Below are positions 25,598 to 35,436 of a stretch of DNA of 53,611 nucleotides, in pieces. The stretch comes from JAWXBG01 sp044375415. Lineage in GTDB: Bacteria > Bacteroidota > Bacteroidia > Flavobacteriales_D > Sanyastnellaceae. Positions within the stretch are counted from its first letter, which is position 1. Each line of letters opens with the position of its first letter. Location: the NCBI GenBank assembly GCA_044375415.1, contig JBILMS010000017.1, forward strand, positions 1 through 53,611, read 5' to 3'. Below the pieces are notes generated by a model that was not told the DNA's origin, made no database searches, and was given only the letters and a program-made list of their open reading frames with translations. The position numbers and the translations under genes were made by a program.

Positions 25598-26431
25598 GTG
25601 ACTGCCGATATCAATAAAAAAGTTGTACTCATTACCGGTGCATCTTCGGGCATCGGTAAAAGTATAGCCACTACTTTAGCCGAAGCTGGGCATATAGTTT
25701 ATGGTAGCAGTAGGAAAACAGAAAATGGTGTCTCCAATTCCGGTTTCACAATGGTGCAATTGGATGTAAACGATGAGACTTCTATCGAAGAAGCCGTTCG
25801 TTATATCATGTCAAAACATTCACGTCTTGATGTAGTGGTGAACAATGCCGGAATAGGAATTCTGGGTCCCATCGAATCGGTTTCTAATTCAGAGGCAAGA
25901 GAAATTTTCGACACGAATGTTTTCGGTTTATTGAATGTGTGCCGGTTTACAGCTCCTATTTTACGTCAACAAGGTAGCGGACATATTATCAATATATCCA
26001 GTATAGCTGCAGAAATGGGCCTTCCTTTTCGAGGTATTTATTCTGCGACGAAATCTGCTGTAGACCGAATAAGTGAATCCCTGAACATGGAGCTCTCTCC
26101 TTTTGGAGTTCAAGTGAGTATTGTTCAACCCGGAGATTTTAATACAGGTATCAACGACAACAGAAAAGTGGCCGGCAAGATACCGGAACCATACAAAATA
26201 GAATTTGAAGCTACCCACGACATCGTTGTTCATGAAGTCGCACATTCACCCTCTCCCAAGGCGATTGGAATGGCTGTACTGTCGATCATATCAAATTCTC
26301 AAGCGCCAATTCGGAAAAGAGTTGCTCCATTCTTGGCCCGCTATAGCCCACAAATAAAATTTCTTCTCCCTTGGTCCATATTTCGAAAACTCATTATGGA
26401 CAGGTATAGCTCTAAAAATCGACCCCAATAA
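25598..26431 (+). CDS. Short-chain dehydrogenase/reductase
   Basis: 277 residues from a GTG start (25598-25600), 10 bp after the stop of the giant secreted protein. Classical SDR motifs: TGASSGIG (13-20, NAD(P) binding), NNAG (82-85), catalytic Ser135 in NISS, and YSATK with Tyr148 and Lys152. A basic residue (R39, K40) after the first beta-strand region suggests NADP preference (inferred). The substrate is not readable. The C-terminal end (LLPWSIFRKLIMDRY) resembles membrane-proximal SDRs of the DHRS7/short-chain ketoreductase type. Convergent with the next minus-strand gene, 6 bp apart. Confidence 0.9.
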   Translation: MTADINKKVVLITGASSGIGKSIATTLAEAGHIVYGSSRKTENGVSNSGFTMVQLDVNDETSIEEAVRYIMSKHSRLDVVVNNAGIGILGPIESVSNSEAREIFDTNVFGLLNVCRFTAPILRQQGSGHIINISSIAAEMGLPFRGIYSATKSAVDRISESLNMELSPFGVQVSIVQPGDFNTGINDNRKVAGKIPEPYKIEFEATHDIVVHEVAHSPSPKAIGMAVLSIISNSQAPIRKRVAPFLARYSPQIKFLLPWSIFRKLIMDRYSSKNRPQ

Positions 26432-26437
26432 AAAAAT

Positions 26438-29173
26438 CTAGAGTTTAACTATCTTCTCATTTTTATTGAGCATATAAACTCCCGGAGCCCAGTCTCTAGA
26501 ATCGATGAGTGTTTTTCCAAATATCATGTTAGAGTACACCACTTTACCATCCGCTGATATGATTTCTAAGAGGGTGGTTCCGCTCGGCTCAACATAAAAC
26601 CAATCCGTACAAGGTGTTGGATAAATCATCAAATGATTTCCCTGTATTTCATGAATAGTTAGGTCTATTATTTCAATCTCAAAAATGGCCTGACACCCTT
26701 GATCGTCTGTAACGGTGCAGGTGTATATACCTTGACCTAATGAGCTGGCAACACTACTTTGAGAACTGTTCGACCAAAGGTATTCATAGGGTGCATCCCC
26801 ACCGGAAACAATGATTTGGGCGGAACCGTTATTGCCGTTGCTCGCACCGATAGCATTAAAAGTTGCCGTTATTTCCGGGTTTTCTTCCAAGGTAAAAAGC
26901 AGTTCTGTTGCACAACCATTGGCATCAGTAGTCGTAAATTCATACTCTCCAGGGGCAATTTGATCAAGATTTATTCCTCCCAAATCGGTACTGTAGGGCT
27001 GAACACCACCCGAAACAACAATGTCTATCGAACCCAAAGATTCAAAGCAGGGAAGCTGAATAATTTCATACGACAAATCCAAAATCGACGGCTGGACGAT
27101 TTCGAATTCCACTAGAACATTACATCCATTCTCATCTACTACCAAAATTTCATAATCCCCGGCGGGTAATTCGTCCGGATTCAGATTGTCCCACTGTGGA
27201 TTTACCAATCCGGTTCCACCGGATATTGAAAGGTCCACATTTCCGGAGTTTTCACCGAAACACAATACATCCTGTGTTGTGTAATCAACTGAAATGGGAT
27301 CCGGATATTCCAATTCAAACATTCCATTCAATAGACATCCATTTACTGTAATTACCTCGCAATTGAAAGTACCGGGACCCAGATTAACTAAAGTGGTTCC
27401 TTCTATTTCATCATTCCATAGCGCGGTTTCTAATTCATCTCCCAGAGTATTTATTACAATAGATCCATCGTCTACACCATAACAAGAGGGACTAACGATA
27501 AGGGCGCTTAATTCTGTCGAAGGCACTTCCACCACTTGAACACTACTCTCTAGACCGATTCCAAATTCGTTGTACATAACAACACTGTATTCTCCTCCTT
27601 CACTTACTTCAATAACTTGTTCCGTTGAACCTGTGCTCCAGAGATAACTACTCCACTCTCCGGCATCGAGTAAAATAGTATCGAGACCGCAAATATTCAT
27701 TGACCCCGGAAAAGATATAGAAGCTGAAAGGCTTTCCCCCTCCACAAAATGATGTGTAACTTCTGTGGACAAACCGATGTACTTCTCCCTAAATCCACTG
27801 GGCCATGTTATAACTAAAGAATCAATGCTGCTTACATTACCGGTGCCCACGATTTCATATTGTGAATCTTGCGACATATAATTCTCGCCACACATTGTAT
27901 ACCGAATGTATCTATTACCATTAACATAGGTTTCAAGGAGTGTTCCTACTGCATCTCGATTGCTTAACGTTCCTTCAAGAGAATATCGAATGGACTTTTT
28001 ACCTTCTCCCAAATTAGTGTAAAGAGCAGCAGTCGAATTAAATGTGTTGGTAATTATCATATCATAAAAACCATCGTTATTCCAGTCGCCTTTTGCGCTA
28101 GAATAACTATTAAAATCATTCGCTGTAAGTCCTATGGAATTATCCAAGACAAAACTTCCATCTTGTTGATTGATATAAAAATTATTCTGATTGTTATTGA
28201 TACCTGGAGAGGTAGTATTAACCAACAAGTCATCGAACGTATCGTTGTCGTAATCGATCCATAAGGAACCCCAGCATAATGCGTTTACACCAACCCCCGA
28301 AGAAGCCCCTACATCCGTGAATGTCCCATTGTCATTTCTCAGTAAGACATTTGGTTCTGTATCATTAGCGATATAAATATCAAAGTCGCCGTCGTTATCA
28401 TAATCCGATATGCTATTCGACATTCCGTCTAGCGCCGCATCCGAACCGTTTGTATCACTTATCAGAATAAATCCAAATCCTGTATTTTGATACATTGCAT
28501 TTCCCGTATATTTATCATTTACTACATAAAGATCCGGCAATTGATCAAAATTAAAATCGACCCATGTGGCTTGATAACTTGGTAAACTGCCATTATCCAC
28601 ACCCATGGCAACAGCCACTTCTTCGAAAGTTCCATCGCCGTTGTTATGAAATAACCAATTCACTACGCCGTCACCCCAGTTGTAATTTGCCACATAACAA
28701 TCAAGATAACCATCTACATCATAATCTGCCCAAGCACATCCATAACTTGAAGCGCTTAATGCCATAGGAACATCGAGGTCAGCAGTGACATCCGTAAAAG
28801 TTGGATAACCATCATTGCGATATAATTTTAAACCGGTATTCCTTTTAGATATCATTAAATCAGCATCCCCATCGTTGTCAAAATCGACCCAAGTAGGTTG
28901 CTTGGCGTCTAACATGTTCGGTATAATTTCAGATCTTAAAAACTGATCCCCACCTACGTTTTGATAACAGATGATACTGTCGTTATTAATACAAAAGGTG
29001 AGGTCGTCCAATCCATCCTTGTTAAAATCATAAAAACTCACGCCCCCTCCGTACAAACCAAGTGGATTATATACTTGAATAGATTCAGTAATGGAAGAAT
29101 ATACAAATCCTTGAGATATAAATCGAGAAGGTATAAACACTAAAAATACCAAAACAAGGTTAAGATGTTTCAT
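26438..29173 (-). CDS. FG-GAP/ASPIC/SprB-repeat T9SS surface protein (paralog 1)
   Basis: 911 residues with a signal peptide (to about residue 21). The N-terminal ~400 residues have calcium-loop motifs DFNKDGLDD, DFDNDGDAD, DYDVDGYLD, DFNFDQLPD, DYDNDGDFD, DYDNDTFDD and DWNNDGFYD (FG-GAP propeller, CRTAC1-like). An ASPIC/UnbV segment follows (YTMCGENYMSQDSQYE, VITWPSGFREKY). Then come a stretch with ICGLDTILLDAG and ESSVQVVEVPS, and several SprB-like repeats, each with P(S/C)CYG or LCFGENSG and ending in VxDxNGC. The last ~70 residues (YPTPCTDWFYVE to NEKIVKL) are a type A T9SS signal. Shares domain order with the genes at 32244-35054 and 35437-38058. Likely an adhesin; the ligand is unknown. 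Confidence 0.9.
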   Translation of the reverse strand: MKHLNLVLVFLVFIPSRFISQGFVYSSITESIQVYNPLGLYGGGVSFYDFNKDGLDDLTFCINNDSIICYQNVGGDQFLRSEIIPNMLDAKQPTWVDFDNDGDADLMISKRNTGLKLYRNDGYPTFTDVTADLDVPMALSASSYGCAWADYDVDGYLDCYVANYNWGDGVVNWLFHNNGDGTFEEVAVAMGVDNGSLPSYQATWVDFNFDQLPDLYVVNDKYTGNAMYQNTGFGFILISDTNGSDAALDGMSNSISDYDNDGDFDIYIANDTEPNVLLRNDNGTFTDVGASSGVGVNALCWGSLWIDYDNDTFDDLLVNTTSPGINNNQNNFYINQQDGSFVLDNSIGLTANDFNSYSSAKGDWNNDGFYDMIITNTFNSTAALYTNLGEGKKSIRYSLEGTLSNRDAVGTLLETYVNGNRYIRYTMCGENYMSQDSQYEIVGTGNVSSIDSLVITWPSGFREKYIGLSTEVTHHFVEGESLSASISFPGSMNICGLDTILLDAGEWSSYLWSTGSTEQVIEVSEGGEYSVVMYNEFGIGLESSVQVVEVPSTELSALIVSPSCYGVDDGSIVINTLGDELETALWNDEIEGTTLVNLGPGTFNCEVITVNGCLLNGMFELEYPDPISVDYTTQDVLCFGENSGNVDLSISGGTGLVNPQWDNLNPDELPAGDYEILVVDENGCNVLVEFEIVQPSILDLSYEIIQLPCFESLGSIDIVVSGGVQPYSTDLGGINLDQIAPGEYEFTTTDANGCATELLFTLEENPEITATFNAIGASNGNNGSAQIIVSGGDAPYEYLWSNSSQSSVASSLGQGIYTCTVTDDQGCQAIFEIEIIDLTIHEIQGNHLMIYPTPCTDWFYVEPSGTTLLEIISADGKVVYSNMIFGKTLIDSRDWAPGVYMLNKNEKIVKL

Positions 29174-29398
29174 CAGGGAAAAAAGTAATTAAGGTTTTGC
29201 AAAACTTCTGCTCGTTGCAGATTTAGTTGTTGTAAAGATGGACAATCCTAAAAGACGTCGATCTTCGACTATATGACGGGGGAAACTTTAAAAAGTTGGC
29301 TGACTACCTATTAAGTTTGTAGAGCACAATTCACCTAAAACACTAATTTACAAATAACTAAAGTTCTCTTTGGGGGTCATTATTTGTTCAAAAAAGGT

Positions 29399-30808
29399 TC
29401 AAACTCGCTTTAACCCCAAAATTTCACCTTGTTGTAGCATAAATACAAAGGCTTCCTCATGGCTATTGCGAATCTGACCATCAAGAATTGCGTCTTTGAT
29501 TGCAGTCTTTATAATACCCACTTCTCTTCCCGGCGTAATTCCAAAGGTTTCCATGATCATTTCTCCACTAACCGGAGGCTGAAAATTGCGAATGCGATCA
29601 CTCTCTTCAACTACCGCCAATCTTTCTTGTACAAGTTCGTAATTGGCGAGATAACGTTTCACCTTCGATTCGTTTTTACTCGTGATATCAGCACGGCACA
29701 GTAACATTAATTTGTCTAGATCGTCGCCGGCTTCAAAGAGCAATCGACGCATAGCGCTATCCGTTATCTCCTCCTTTGTAAGCGCAATGGGACGTAAATG
29801 CAGCAAAACCATCTTTTGCACAAATTTCATGTGCTTATCGAGTGGCAACTTTAGTCTCTTAAAAATTCCGGGTACCATTCGTGCACCCAAATCCTCATGT
29901 CCGTGAAATGTCCATCCTTCTTCCTGACTAAACTTTTTTGTAGGTGGTTTGGCAATATCATGGAGAATTGCAGCCCACCTGAGCCAGAGATCATCGCTCA
30001 TTAAACACAAATTATCAAGAACCTGCAAGGTGTGGTAAAAATTATCTTTGTGCCCTATTCCGTTTCGTTTTTCGACGCCATACAATCGAACCATCTCGGG
30101 GAAAAATTCCTTTAATAATCCGGATTCAAATAACTTCGTAAATCCCACAGAAGGTTTGGGTGTTTCAATAATCTTATTTAACTCTGTAATGATTCGCTCC
30201 ATGCTAACAATACGTATACGTTGCACATTGCTACTTATGGCTTCAAACGATTTTTCTTCGATCTCAAATCCGAGTTGAGTTGAAAAACGTATTGCTCGCA
30301 TCATTCTTAAGGGATCATCGCTATAGGTGATATCCGGTTCGAGTGGAGTCCGAATTATTTTAAGATTAAGATCATTAAGTCCATTGAAGGGATCGACGAG
30401 CTCACCAAACTGCTCCTCCATTAAATTTATGGCAAGTGCATTTATAGTAAAATCTCTTCGCAGCTGATCATCGTATAATGTACCCGCTTCAACCATGGGT
30501 TTTCTGGAATCACTGGCATAGGATTCTTTCCTTGCTCCCACAAATTCTATGTCTAGATCCTGGTAACGAAAATGGGCTGTTCCGAAGTTCTTGAATACAT
30601 CGACTTTGGGGATTTTTAAAGCTTTTGCACAAGCCTGAGCCAATTCGATACCGTCTCCATCCGTTACAATGTCAATATCCTTCGAAGGGCGGTTTAAAAT
30701 TAGATCGCGCACAAAACCACCGATAACAAATGCTTCGTGGCCAAGTTGACGGGCTTCTCGACCGGCAACCATAAATATTTTGTGCTTAAGTTCCCTGGCA
30801 AGGTTCAT
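29399..30808 (-). CDS. cca: CCA-adding enzyme (tRNA nucleotidyltransferase) with HD domain
   Basis: 469 residues. N-terminal nucleotidyltransferase head: VIGGFVRDLIL (about 28-38) with the catalytic DID of SKDIDIV (Asp44, Asp46), RRDFTINALA (about 113-122), DPLRMMRAIRFSTQLGF (about 164-180) and ERI. A central HD phosphohydrolase-type region follows (GHKDNFYHTLQVLD, LRWAAILHDIAKP, HEDLGARM), and the C-terminal part includes ILDGQIRNSHEEAFVF. It completes or repairs the 3' CCA of tRNAs. The length and HD domain match bacterial class II CCA enzymes with phosphohydrolase activity. It follows the PhoD-like gene by 71 bp on the same strand; cotranscription is possible. Confidence 0.95.
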   Translation of the reverse strand: MNLARELKHKIFMVAGREARQLGHEAFVIGGFVRDLILNRPSKDIDIVTDGDGIELAQACAKALKIPKVDVFKNFGTAHFRYQDLDIEFVGARKESYASDSRKPMVEAGTLYDDQLRRDFTINALAINLMEEQFGELVDPFNGLNDLNLKIIRTPLEPDITYSDDPLRMMRAIRFSTQLGFEIEEKSFEAISSNVQRIRIVSMERIITELNKIIETPKPSVGFTKLFESGLLKEFFPEMVRLYGVEKRNGIGHKDNFYHTLQVLDNLCLMSDDLWLRWAAILHDIAKPPTKKFSQEEGWTFHGHEDLGARMVPGIFKRLKLPLDKHMKFVQKMVLLHLRPIALTKEEITDSAMRRLLFEAGDDLDKLMLLCRADITSKNESKVKRYLANYELVQERLAVVEESDRIRNFQPPVSGEMIMETFGITPGREVGIIKTAIKDAILDGQIRNSHEEAFVFMLQQGEILGLKRV

Positions 30809-30879
30809 TGCCTCAGTGATTTCGGGTTGCGAATCTAATGTTTCATTCGCTGTTTTAGGGTGTGGGAAGTAATTTATCC

Positions 30880-32190
30880 CTAAGAACCACCATTTTCCGC
30901 GATTTCATGCTCCCATTGTTTTCTTCCTTGCGCATCATAAATGGTTATGAGCATCTTCCGCTCTTTGCGTTTGCCTTTAAAATCAATAGTCGCGAAGTTC
31001 TGGACGGGAACGATCGTCTTCTGAATTCTATTGTTGTTTTTTTCAGCAGTATTATCATAGGACTTACTAGTCAAGGGGGAAACAGTCAAATCATAAACAA
31101 CAGTTCCGCCGGACAACGTATCAACGCTCAGTTCGGTGCAATGCCTGTCACCCGTAAGAAAAACAACTCCTTTGATGTGGTTCCTGTCAATCAAAGAGAG
31201 TAAACTATCTCTCTCAGCCGGATATTGAGCATAATTTTCGAACAAGGCAGCGGTATTTAGCACCTGGCCGCCAATAACTACAAATTTAAAAGGGGCTTTG
31301 CTATACTGCAATGCTTGAATAAGCCAATTCATCTGCTCTTTACCAAGAATAGTAGGTTCTATCCCCTCTAGGTTTGGCTCGGTTCTGAAGTACCTGTTGT
31401 CAAGCAAAAAGAATTCCATATCTCCAAGTGCAAACTGGCCGGTAATTCCTCCTTCTATGCCGGGCATACCGTATGAATTATTCGCCCAAAAGGTTTTAAA
31501 TACTTCTAAACTCCAATCTTTATGAATAAAACTTCCATTGGAATCATTGGGACCAAAATCATGGTCATCCCATATAGCGTAATGAGGACAAGCCGAGAGC
31601 AATTTCTGTATTTCAGGAAGGCTTCTAAGTTGATTATACCTGTATATCATGCCGGACTTTGTGCTCCAATCCACCTCTCGGAAGTACACATTATCCCCCA
31701 ACCACAGCATGGCGCTCGGTTTTTTTTTCGCTATTTCATCAAAAATCCGGTAGTCTTTCCCGTAGGGTTCTCCGGGTCTGTCGTAAGCTGTATCATTAAT
31801 AAAAGTACAACTCCCCAAAGCAATTTTAAATTCAGGAGGATCTGTGCGGTATTGCCATAATGGCTGCGTGTAAAAAGTGTTTCCCTTGTTCTTTATTGCG
31901 CCATTTACATAAACCTCGTAATCATAAGTAGTTCCCGGTTCGAGATCGCTACATACAAATACCCTTGAATATGCGCTCTTCTTATCTGTATTATCTGTAA
32001 TTGACCTGACTTGTTTTTTATCCTTTTCCGGCCAAAATTTCAAACTGACTTCAGCCGTTTCGGTTGTTTGAATCCAAATCCCTACTTCTCGCATTTCAAC
32101 ATAACCCAACATAGGAGAACACTGCAGATCAACTTGCGAAAAAGCGAAAAGCGATGTAAGACTAAAAAACAGAATTGCAATTACTTTCAT
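30880..32190 (-). CDS. PhoD-like alkaline phosphatase family protein
   Basis: 436 residues with a Sec signal peptide (MKVIAILFFSLTSLFAFS). An N-terminal Ig-like/fibronectin-type region (about 30-115, with SDLEPGTTYDYEVYVNG) is followed by a metallophosphatase with LGSCTF (about 125-130), LGDNVYFRE (about 164-172), IWDDHDFGPNDS (about 206-217) and LTGDRHCTEL (about 345). The Asp/His motifs fit PhoD-family phosphatase/phosphodiesterases, which bind Fe3+ and Ca2+. It is secreted or cell-associated and probably frees phosphate from organic esters. The RR-type Tat motif of classic PhoD is absent; the signal looks Sec-type. No Pho regulator or transporter is nearby. Confidence 0.85.
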   Translation of the reverse strand: MKVIAILFFSLTSLFAFSQVDLQCSPMLGYVEMREVGIWIQTTETAEVSLKFWPEKDKKQVRSITDNTDKKSAYSRVFVCSDLEPGTTYDYEVYVNGAIKNKGNTFYTQPLWQYRTDPPEFKIALGSCTFINDTAYDRPGEPYGKDYRIFDEIAKKKPSAMLWLGDNVYFREVDWSTKSGMIYRYNQLRSLPEIQKLLSACPHYAIWDDHDFGPNDSNGSFIHKDWSLEVFKTFWANNSYGMPGIEGGITGQFALGDMEFFLLDNRYFRTEPNLEGIEPTILGKEQMNWLIQALQYSKAPFKFVVIGGQVLNTAALFENYAQYPAERDSLLSLIDRNHIKGVVFLTGDRHCTELSVDTLSGGTVVYDLTVSPLTSKSYDNTAEKNNNRIQKTIVPVQNFATIDFKGKRKERKMLITIYDAQGRKQWEHEIAENGGS

Positions 32191-32243
32191 ACGATTTTTG
32201 GAAGAACAATTATTTACTTTCTTCGCACTGCCAAAAGTCGTAA

Positions 32244-35054
32244 TTAATGCTGAACTACAAAAGGAATAGATAAATGTGAGACTCCATTTGAAAGTATTGC
32301 CACATAGAGACCATCAGACCATGTATTAATTTCCAAGAGTAATCGACTGTCGGCAGTCCTTCTATGTTCAATTAAAGATCCTGTGCTGTCAAATATGTGC
32401 AATTCAAATCCTCTGTTCACTGCTTCGAAAGTAATTTCGTCAGATGCAGGATTCGGATATATTGCGGCTAGAAAGGAACTAATTTCACTTAAACCAACAC
32501 ATGTCTCTTCAACAGAACTCGAACATCCATTGGCATCTGTAATAACAGCACCGACTTGTGAAAAGTCTCCGGATAAAATCCAAGAGGTATCGCCGGTCGA
32601 CCAAACTACTTCATAGGGCGGTGTTCCACCTGCTGCGCTCGCTTCAAAAGTCGCCGTGTTTGCGCTGCAGTCGATAACAGAAATGTCAGAGGTCAATTCC
32701 AAAGGCCCTGTTATAATATAGTCTAGTAAAGTGCTGCAGCCATGACCATCCATTATCGTGCAAGTATATTCACCTGTGGTCAATTCTTCCGGGTTTTGTC
32801 CCATCCAATCAATTGCATAGGAAGGTGTTCCTCCCGTAACATCAATAACTGCGGATCCTGAACTCTCTCCGAAGCAAACAACGGGTGACGTAGAAATAAT
32901 TGCAGTGAGAGCGGTAGGTTCCAATAACTCATATTCTCCGGCGAATTCACAACCATTTTGATTTGTTGCCAAAAACGAATAAGTACCGGCTTCAATTCCC
33001 GGACCGATAATCTGCTCTTGTGACCCATTTTCCCATAAAATAGAAACAGCCTCGGCATTTGATGATTCGAATTGAATAAATCCATCCGCTTTGCCAAGAC
33101 AAGAAATATTCGTAACTGAAAATTCTACCCAAAAGAAATGGGGTTCTTCGAGCTGAATACTTCCTGATTCAACACAACCATTATTCTCGGTATACTCAAA
33201 TGAATAAGTACCTGCTGTTAAATCTGTTCTACTTATTGCGGTCGACCCATCACTCCAACTCAAATTTTCGGGATTAAAATCTAGAATTACCAGCTCTATA
33301 GTGCCATCAGCAAATCCGGAACAAGTAGGTTGAACACTTAGAACTGAAGCAACAGAAACTTGGTCTTCAAATATCTGAATTGAATTGGAAATTGCGGTAT
33401 ATCCAAATTCATGAGAAACAGTAACAAAATATTCGCCTGCCTCGGTTGCCGGATAAAAACGTCCGGAATATCCATCTTGCCATGTATACGATTCAAATTC
33501 CCCACCATCAATCCAAATAGTGTCAGAGGCAGAACACAAACTAGTTGATCCTTGCACCGAGATGGTATTTGAAAATGTTTCTCCTTCTTCAACTACAAGG
33601 TTTGCAGACTGAGGTATATCGTAAAACTTATCTATCCAACCATTTGACCATCGCACATGGAGAGAATCAACGACCGTAAAATCTCCGATACCAAAAATTA
33701 AATGTTGAGAATTTTGAGTCATATAGCTTTCCCCACAATTCTTGCGACGTGTTTGGGTAAGTGTATCAGCATAACATTTTATAGTAGTGCCAATGCCTTC
33801 CTTGTTTGTAGATGTTCCTAAAACATCCACTTTGATGTAATTCCCTCCGTCAATATTGTTTTGCCATAGGTGGCTGTCAAAACCGGCGTCATTGCTGAGA
33901 GCTAGATCATATTTCCCATCGTTGTTAAAATCACCAACAGCATTACATCTGGAAGAACTGTAGTAATTATCGAAGCCGACTTGATCTGTAGTTTCTAAAA
34001 AATATCCGTTTCCAAGATTAGAAAAAAATCGCTGTTGGCCGGGATTAGCCCAAAATGGAGAAATCGAGGTAAAAACATCTTGATATCCATCGTTATTGGC
34101 ATCAAACCAATTACACGCCCAACCGAAATCCATTACCGCCAAACCAACTTCAGCTGCTACTTCGGAGAATGTACCGTCGCCATTGTTTCGATGTAATAAA
34201 TGACCAAGGGGATTGTTCGAGATGTAGATATCAAAGTCGCCATCATTATCATAATCAGCTACGGAATTACTCATCGAGAATATATACTCCAGCACCCCGG
34301 CTTGTGCAGAAACATCGGTGAATGTTCCATCCCCGTTGTTTCTATAAAGATTATTCGGACATAACGTCCGATCATTGATAACAAACAGATCATCTAAATT
34401 ATCTCCATTGTAATCAAAAAAAGTAGCTTGCATGCTATAATGAAAACCATTGCTCACTCCTGTCATGGATGTAACATTCGTAAATGTTCCATCACCGTCA
34501 TTCATATACAAGTAATTTGTTACACCTGTTTGACCAAAAGCGGGGCCGTTGTAGTTAGCAATGTACACATCTAAAAATGAGTCGTTGTTAAAATCACTCC
34601 AAGTAAAGGTATAGGTCAACCAATTTGCAATGGGCAATCCGGATTCAACCGTGACATCCACAAATTGACCCGTACCCATATTGTTGTACAGCCTATTTTG
34701 ACCACCATAACAAGATACTGACAAGTCCGGATCTCCGTCATTATCATAATCAACCCATAAGATTTGCTTTACCGGAGCTATAAGGGAAAAGAAAGGCTCT
34801 ATCAGCTCAAAGGTCCCGTTATTGTTGTGATAAAACTGCGGGTTCTCCATGTAATTGGCGAAAGTTAGATCGTCCCACCCGTCATTATCCCAATCGTAAA
34901 AACTCACATTACCACCCGCCTGATCATTATCTCCTTGATAGGAATGATAAATAGTTTGGCTACTCGTGACATTTGCGAACTGCCCCTTAACTGCTCCAAA
35001 AGCCAATAGGAAAAATAAAAAAGGAAAAACCAGACAAGCAGTTTGCTTAGTCAT
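32244..35054 (-). CDS. FG-GAP/ASPIC/SprB-repeat T9SS surface protein (paralog 2)
   Basis: 936 residues. Signal peptide FLFFLLAFGAVKG, then FG-GAP propeller loops (DWDNDGWDD, DYDNDGDPD, DFNNDSFLD, DYNGDNLDD, DYDNDGDFD, DANNDGYQD, DFNNDGKYD). An ASPIC/UnbV segment follows (KNCGESYMTQNSQH, VRWSNGWIDKFYD), then LCSASDTIWIDGGEFESYTWQDG. SprB-type repeats run from about residue 580 to 850, with SCLGKADG, VVCFGESSGSAVIDVTGG and TDANGCSS motifs. The last ~75 residues (IYPNPASDEITF to FVVQH) are a type A T9SS signal. It is divergent from the paralog at 35437 and shares its architecture; probably adhesive. Confidence 0.9.
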   Translation of the reverse strand: MTKQTACLVFPFLFFLLAFGAVKGQFANVTSSQTIYHSYQGDNDQAGGNVSFYDWDNDGWDDLTFANYMENPQFYHNNNGTFELIEPFFSLIAPVKQILWVDYDNDGDPDLSVSCYGGQNRLYNNMGTGQFVDVTVESGLPIANWLTYTFTWSDFNNDSFLDVYIANYNGPAFGQTGVTNYLYMNDGDGTFTNVTSMTGVSNGFHYSMQATFFDYNGDNLDDLFVINDRTLCPNNLYRNNGDGTFTDVSAQAGVLEYIFSMSNSVADYDNDGDFDIYISNNPLGHLLHRNNGDGTFSEVAAEVGLAVMDFGWACNWFDANNDGYQDVFTSISPFWANPGQQRFFSNLGNGYFLETTDQVGFDNYYSSSRCNAVGDFNNDGKYDLALSNDAGFDSHLWQNNIDGGNYIKVDVLGTSTNKEGIGTTIKCYADTLTQTRRKNCGESYMTQNSQHLIFGIGDFTVVDSLHVRWSNGWIDKFYDIPQSANLVVEEGETFSNTISVQGSTSLCSASDTIWIDGGEFESYTWQDGYSGRFYPATEAGEYFVTVSHEFGYTAISNSIQIFEDQVSVASVLSVQPTCSGFADGTIELVILDFNPENLSWSDGSTAISRTDLTAGTYSFEYTENNGCVESGSIQLEEPHFFWVEFSVTNISCLGKADGFIQFESSNAEAVSILWENGSQEQIIGPGIEAGTYSFLATNQNGCEFAGEYELLEPTALTAIISTSPVVCFGESSGSAVIDVTGGTPSYAIDWMGQNPEELTTGEYTCTIMDGHGCSTLLDYIITGPLELTSDISVIDCSANTATFEASAAGGTPPYEVVWSTGDTSWILSGDFSQVGAVITDANGCSSSVEETCVGLSEISSFLAAIYPNPASDEITFEAVNRGFELHIFDSTGSLIEHRRTADSRLLLEINTWSDGLYVAILSNGVSHLSIPFVVQH

Positions 35055-35210
35055 TACGTTACGTATAATAAGTTTTAGCTAAGGGTTAGAAATGGAGCCA
35101 CAAAGTATCCGGCTTCCATCCACTCGTTAGACGGAGTTGTTTTGATAGGGATGCCTATGGAAATTAAGAAAAAGCGTCCTTTGTCGGCAACAAGTGCTTA
35201 TTTAATTGTT

Positions 35211-35245
35211 TTTGAGTTATTTAATTTTTAAAATAAATACCTTTG
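35211..35245 (+). promoter_or_regulatory. Candidate Bacteroidota promoter, distal
   Basis: TTTG (35211-35214) and TACCTTTG (35238-35245) lie 23 nt apart, near the 19-21 nt typical spacing. If used, the 5' UTR before the GTG at 35437 would be about 185 nt. Confidence 0.35.
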
Positions 35246-35390
35246 CTTTTTAGTTTTCTACCCTTTTTAATACATCAAACGTATCAAATGTGAGATTCTT
35301 TCCAGGGGATTATTTTATTGTAGGTGCAAAGAATGCTTTAACGACTCGCGTAATTTTTGGTATAAGTTTAAAACCTTTATATTCTTGGCA

Positions 35391-35398
35391 TAACTTTG
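35391..35398 (+). promoter_or_regulatory. Candidate -7 box (TAACTTTG), proximal
   Basis: A perfect match to TAnnTTTG, about 38 nt upstream of the GTG start, giving a normal short leader. TTTA sits at the expected -33 place (35367-35370), one base off TTTG. I think this is the likelier of the two. Confidence 0.45.
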
Positions 35399-35436
35399 CT
35401 ATCCCTTGTTTCAAATTCCATTAATCATCCAAGACC

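Larger units (their letters stand above)
35055..35436. other. 382-bp divergent spacer between paralogs 2 and 3
   Basis: No gene was found. It must hold both start regions. On the plus strand, TACCTTTG at 35238-35245 and TAACTTTG at 35391-35398 both fit the Bacteroidota -7 consensus, the former with TTTG at 35211-35214 23 nt ahead. Toward the minus-strand gene no equally good box was found. The spacer is AT-rich. No terminators, and no repeats shared with the rest of the window, were recognised. Confidence 0.5.
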
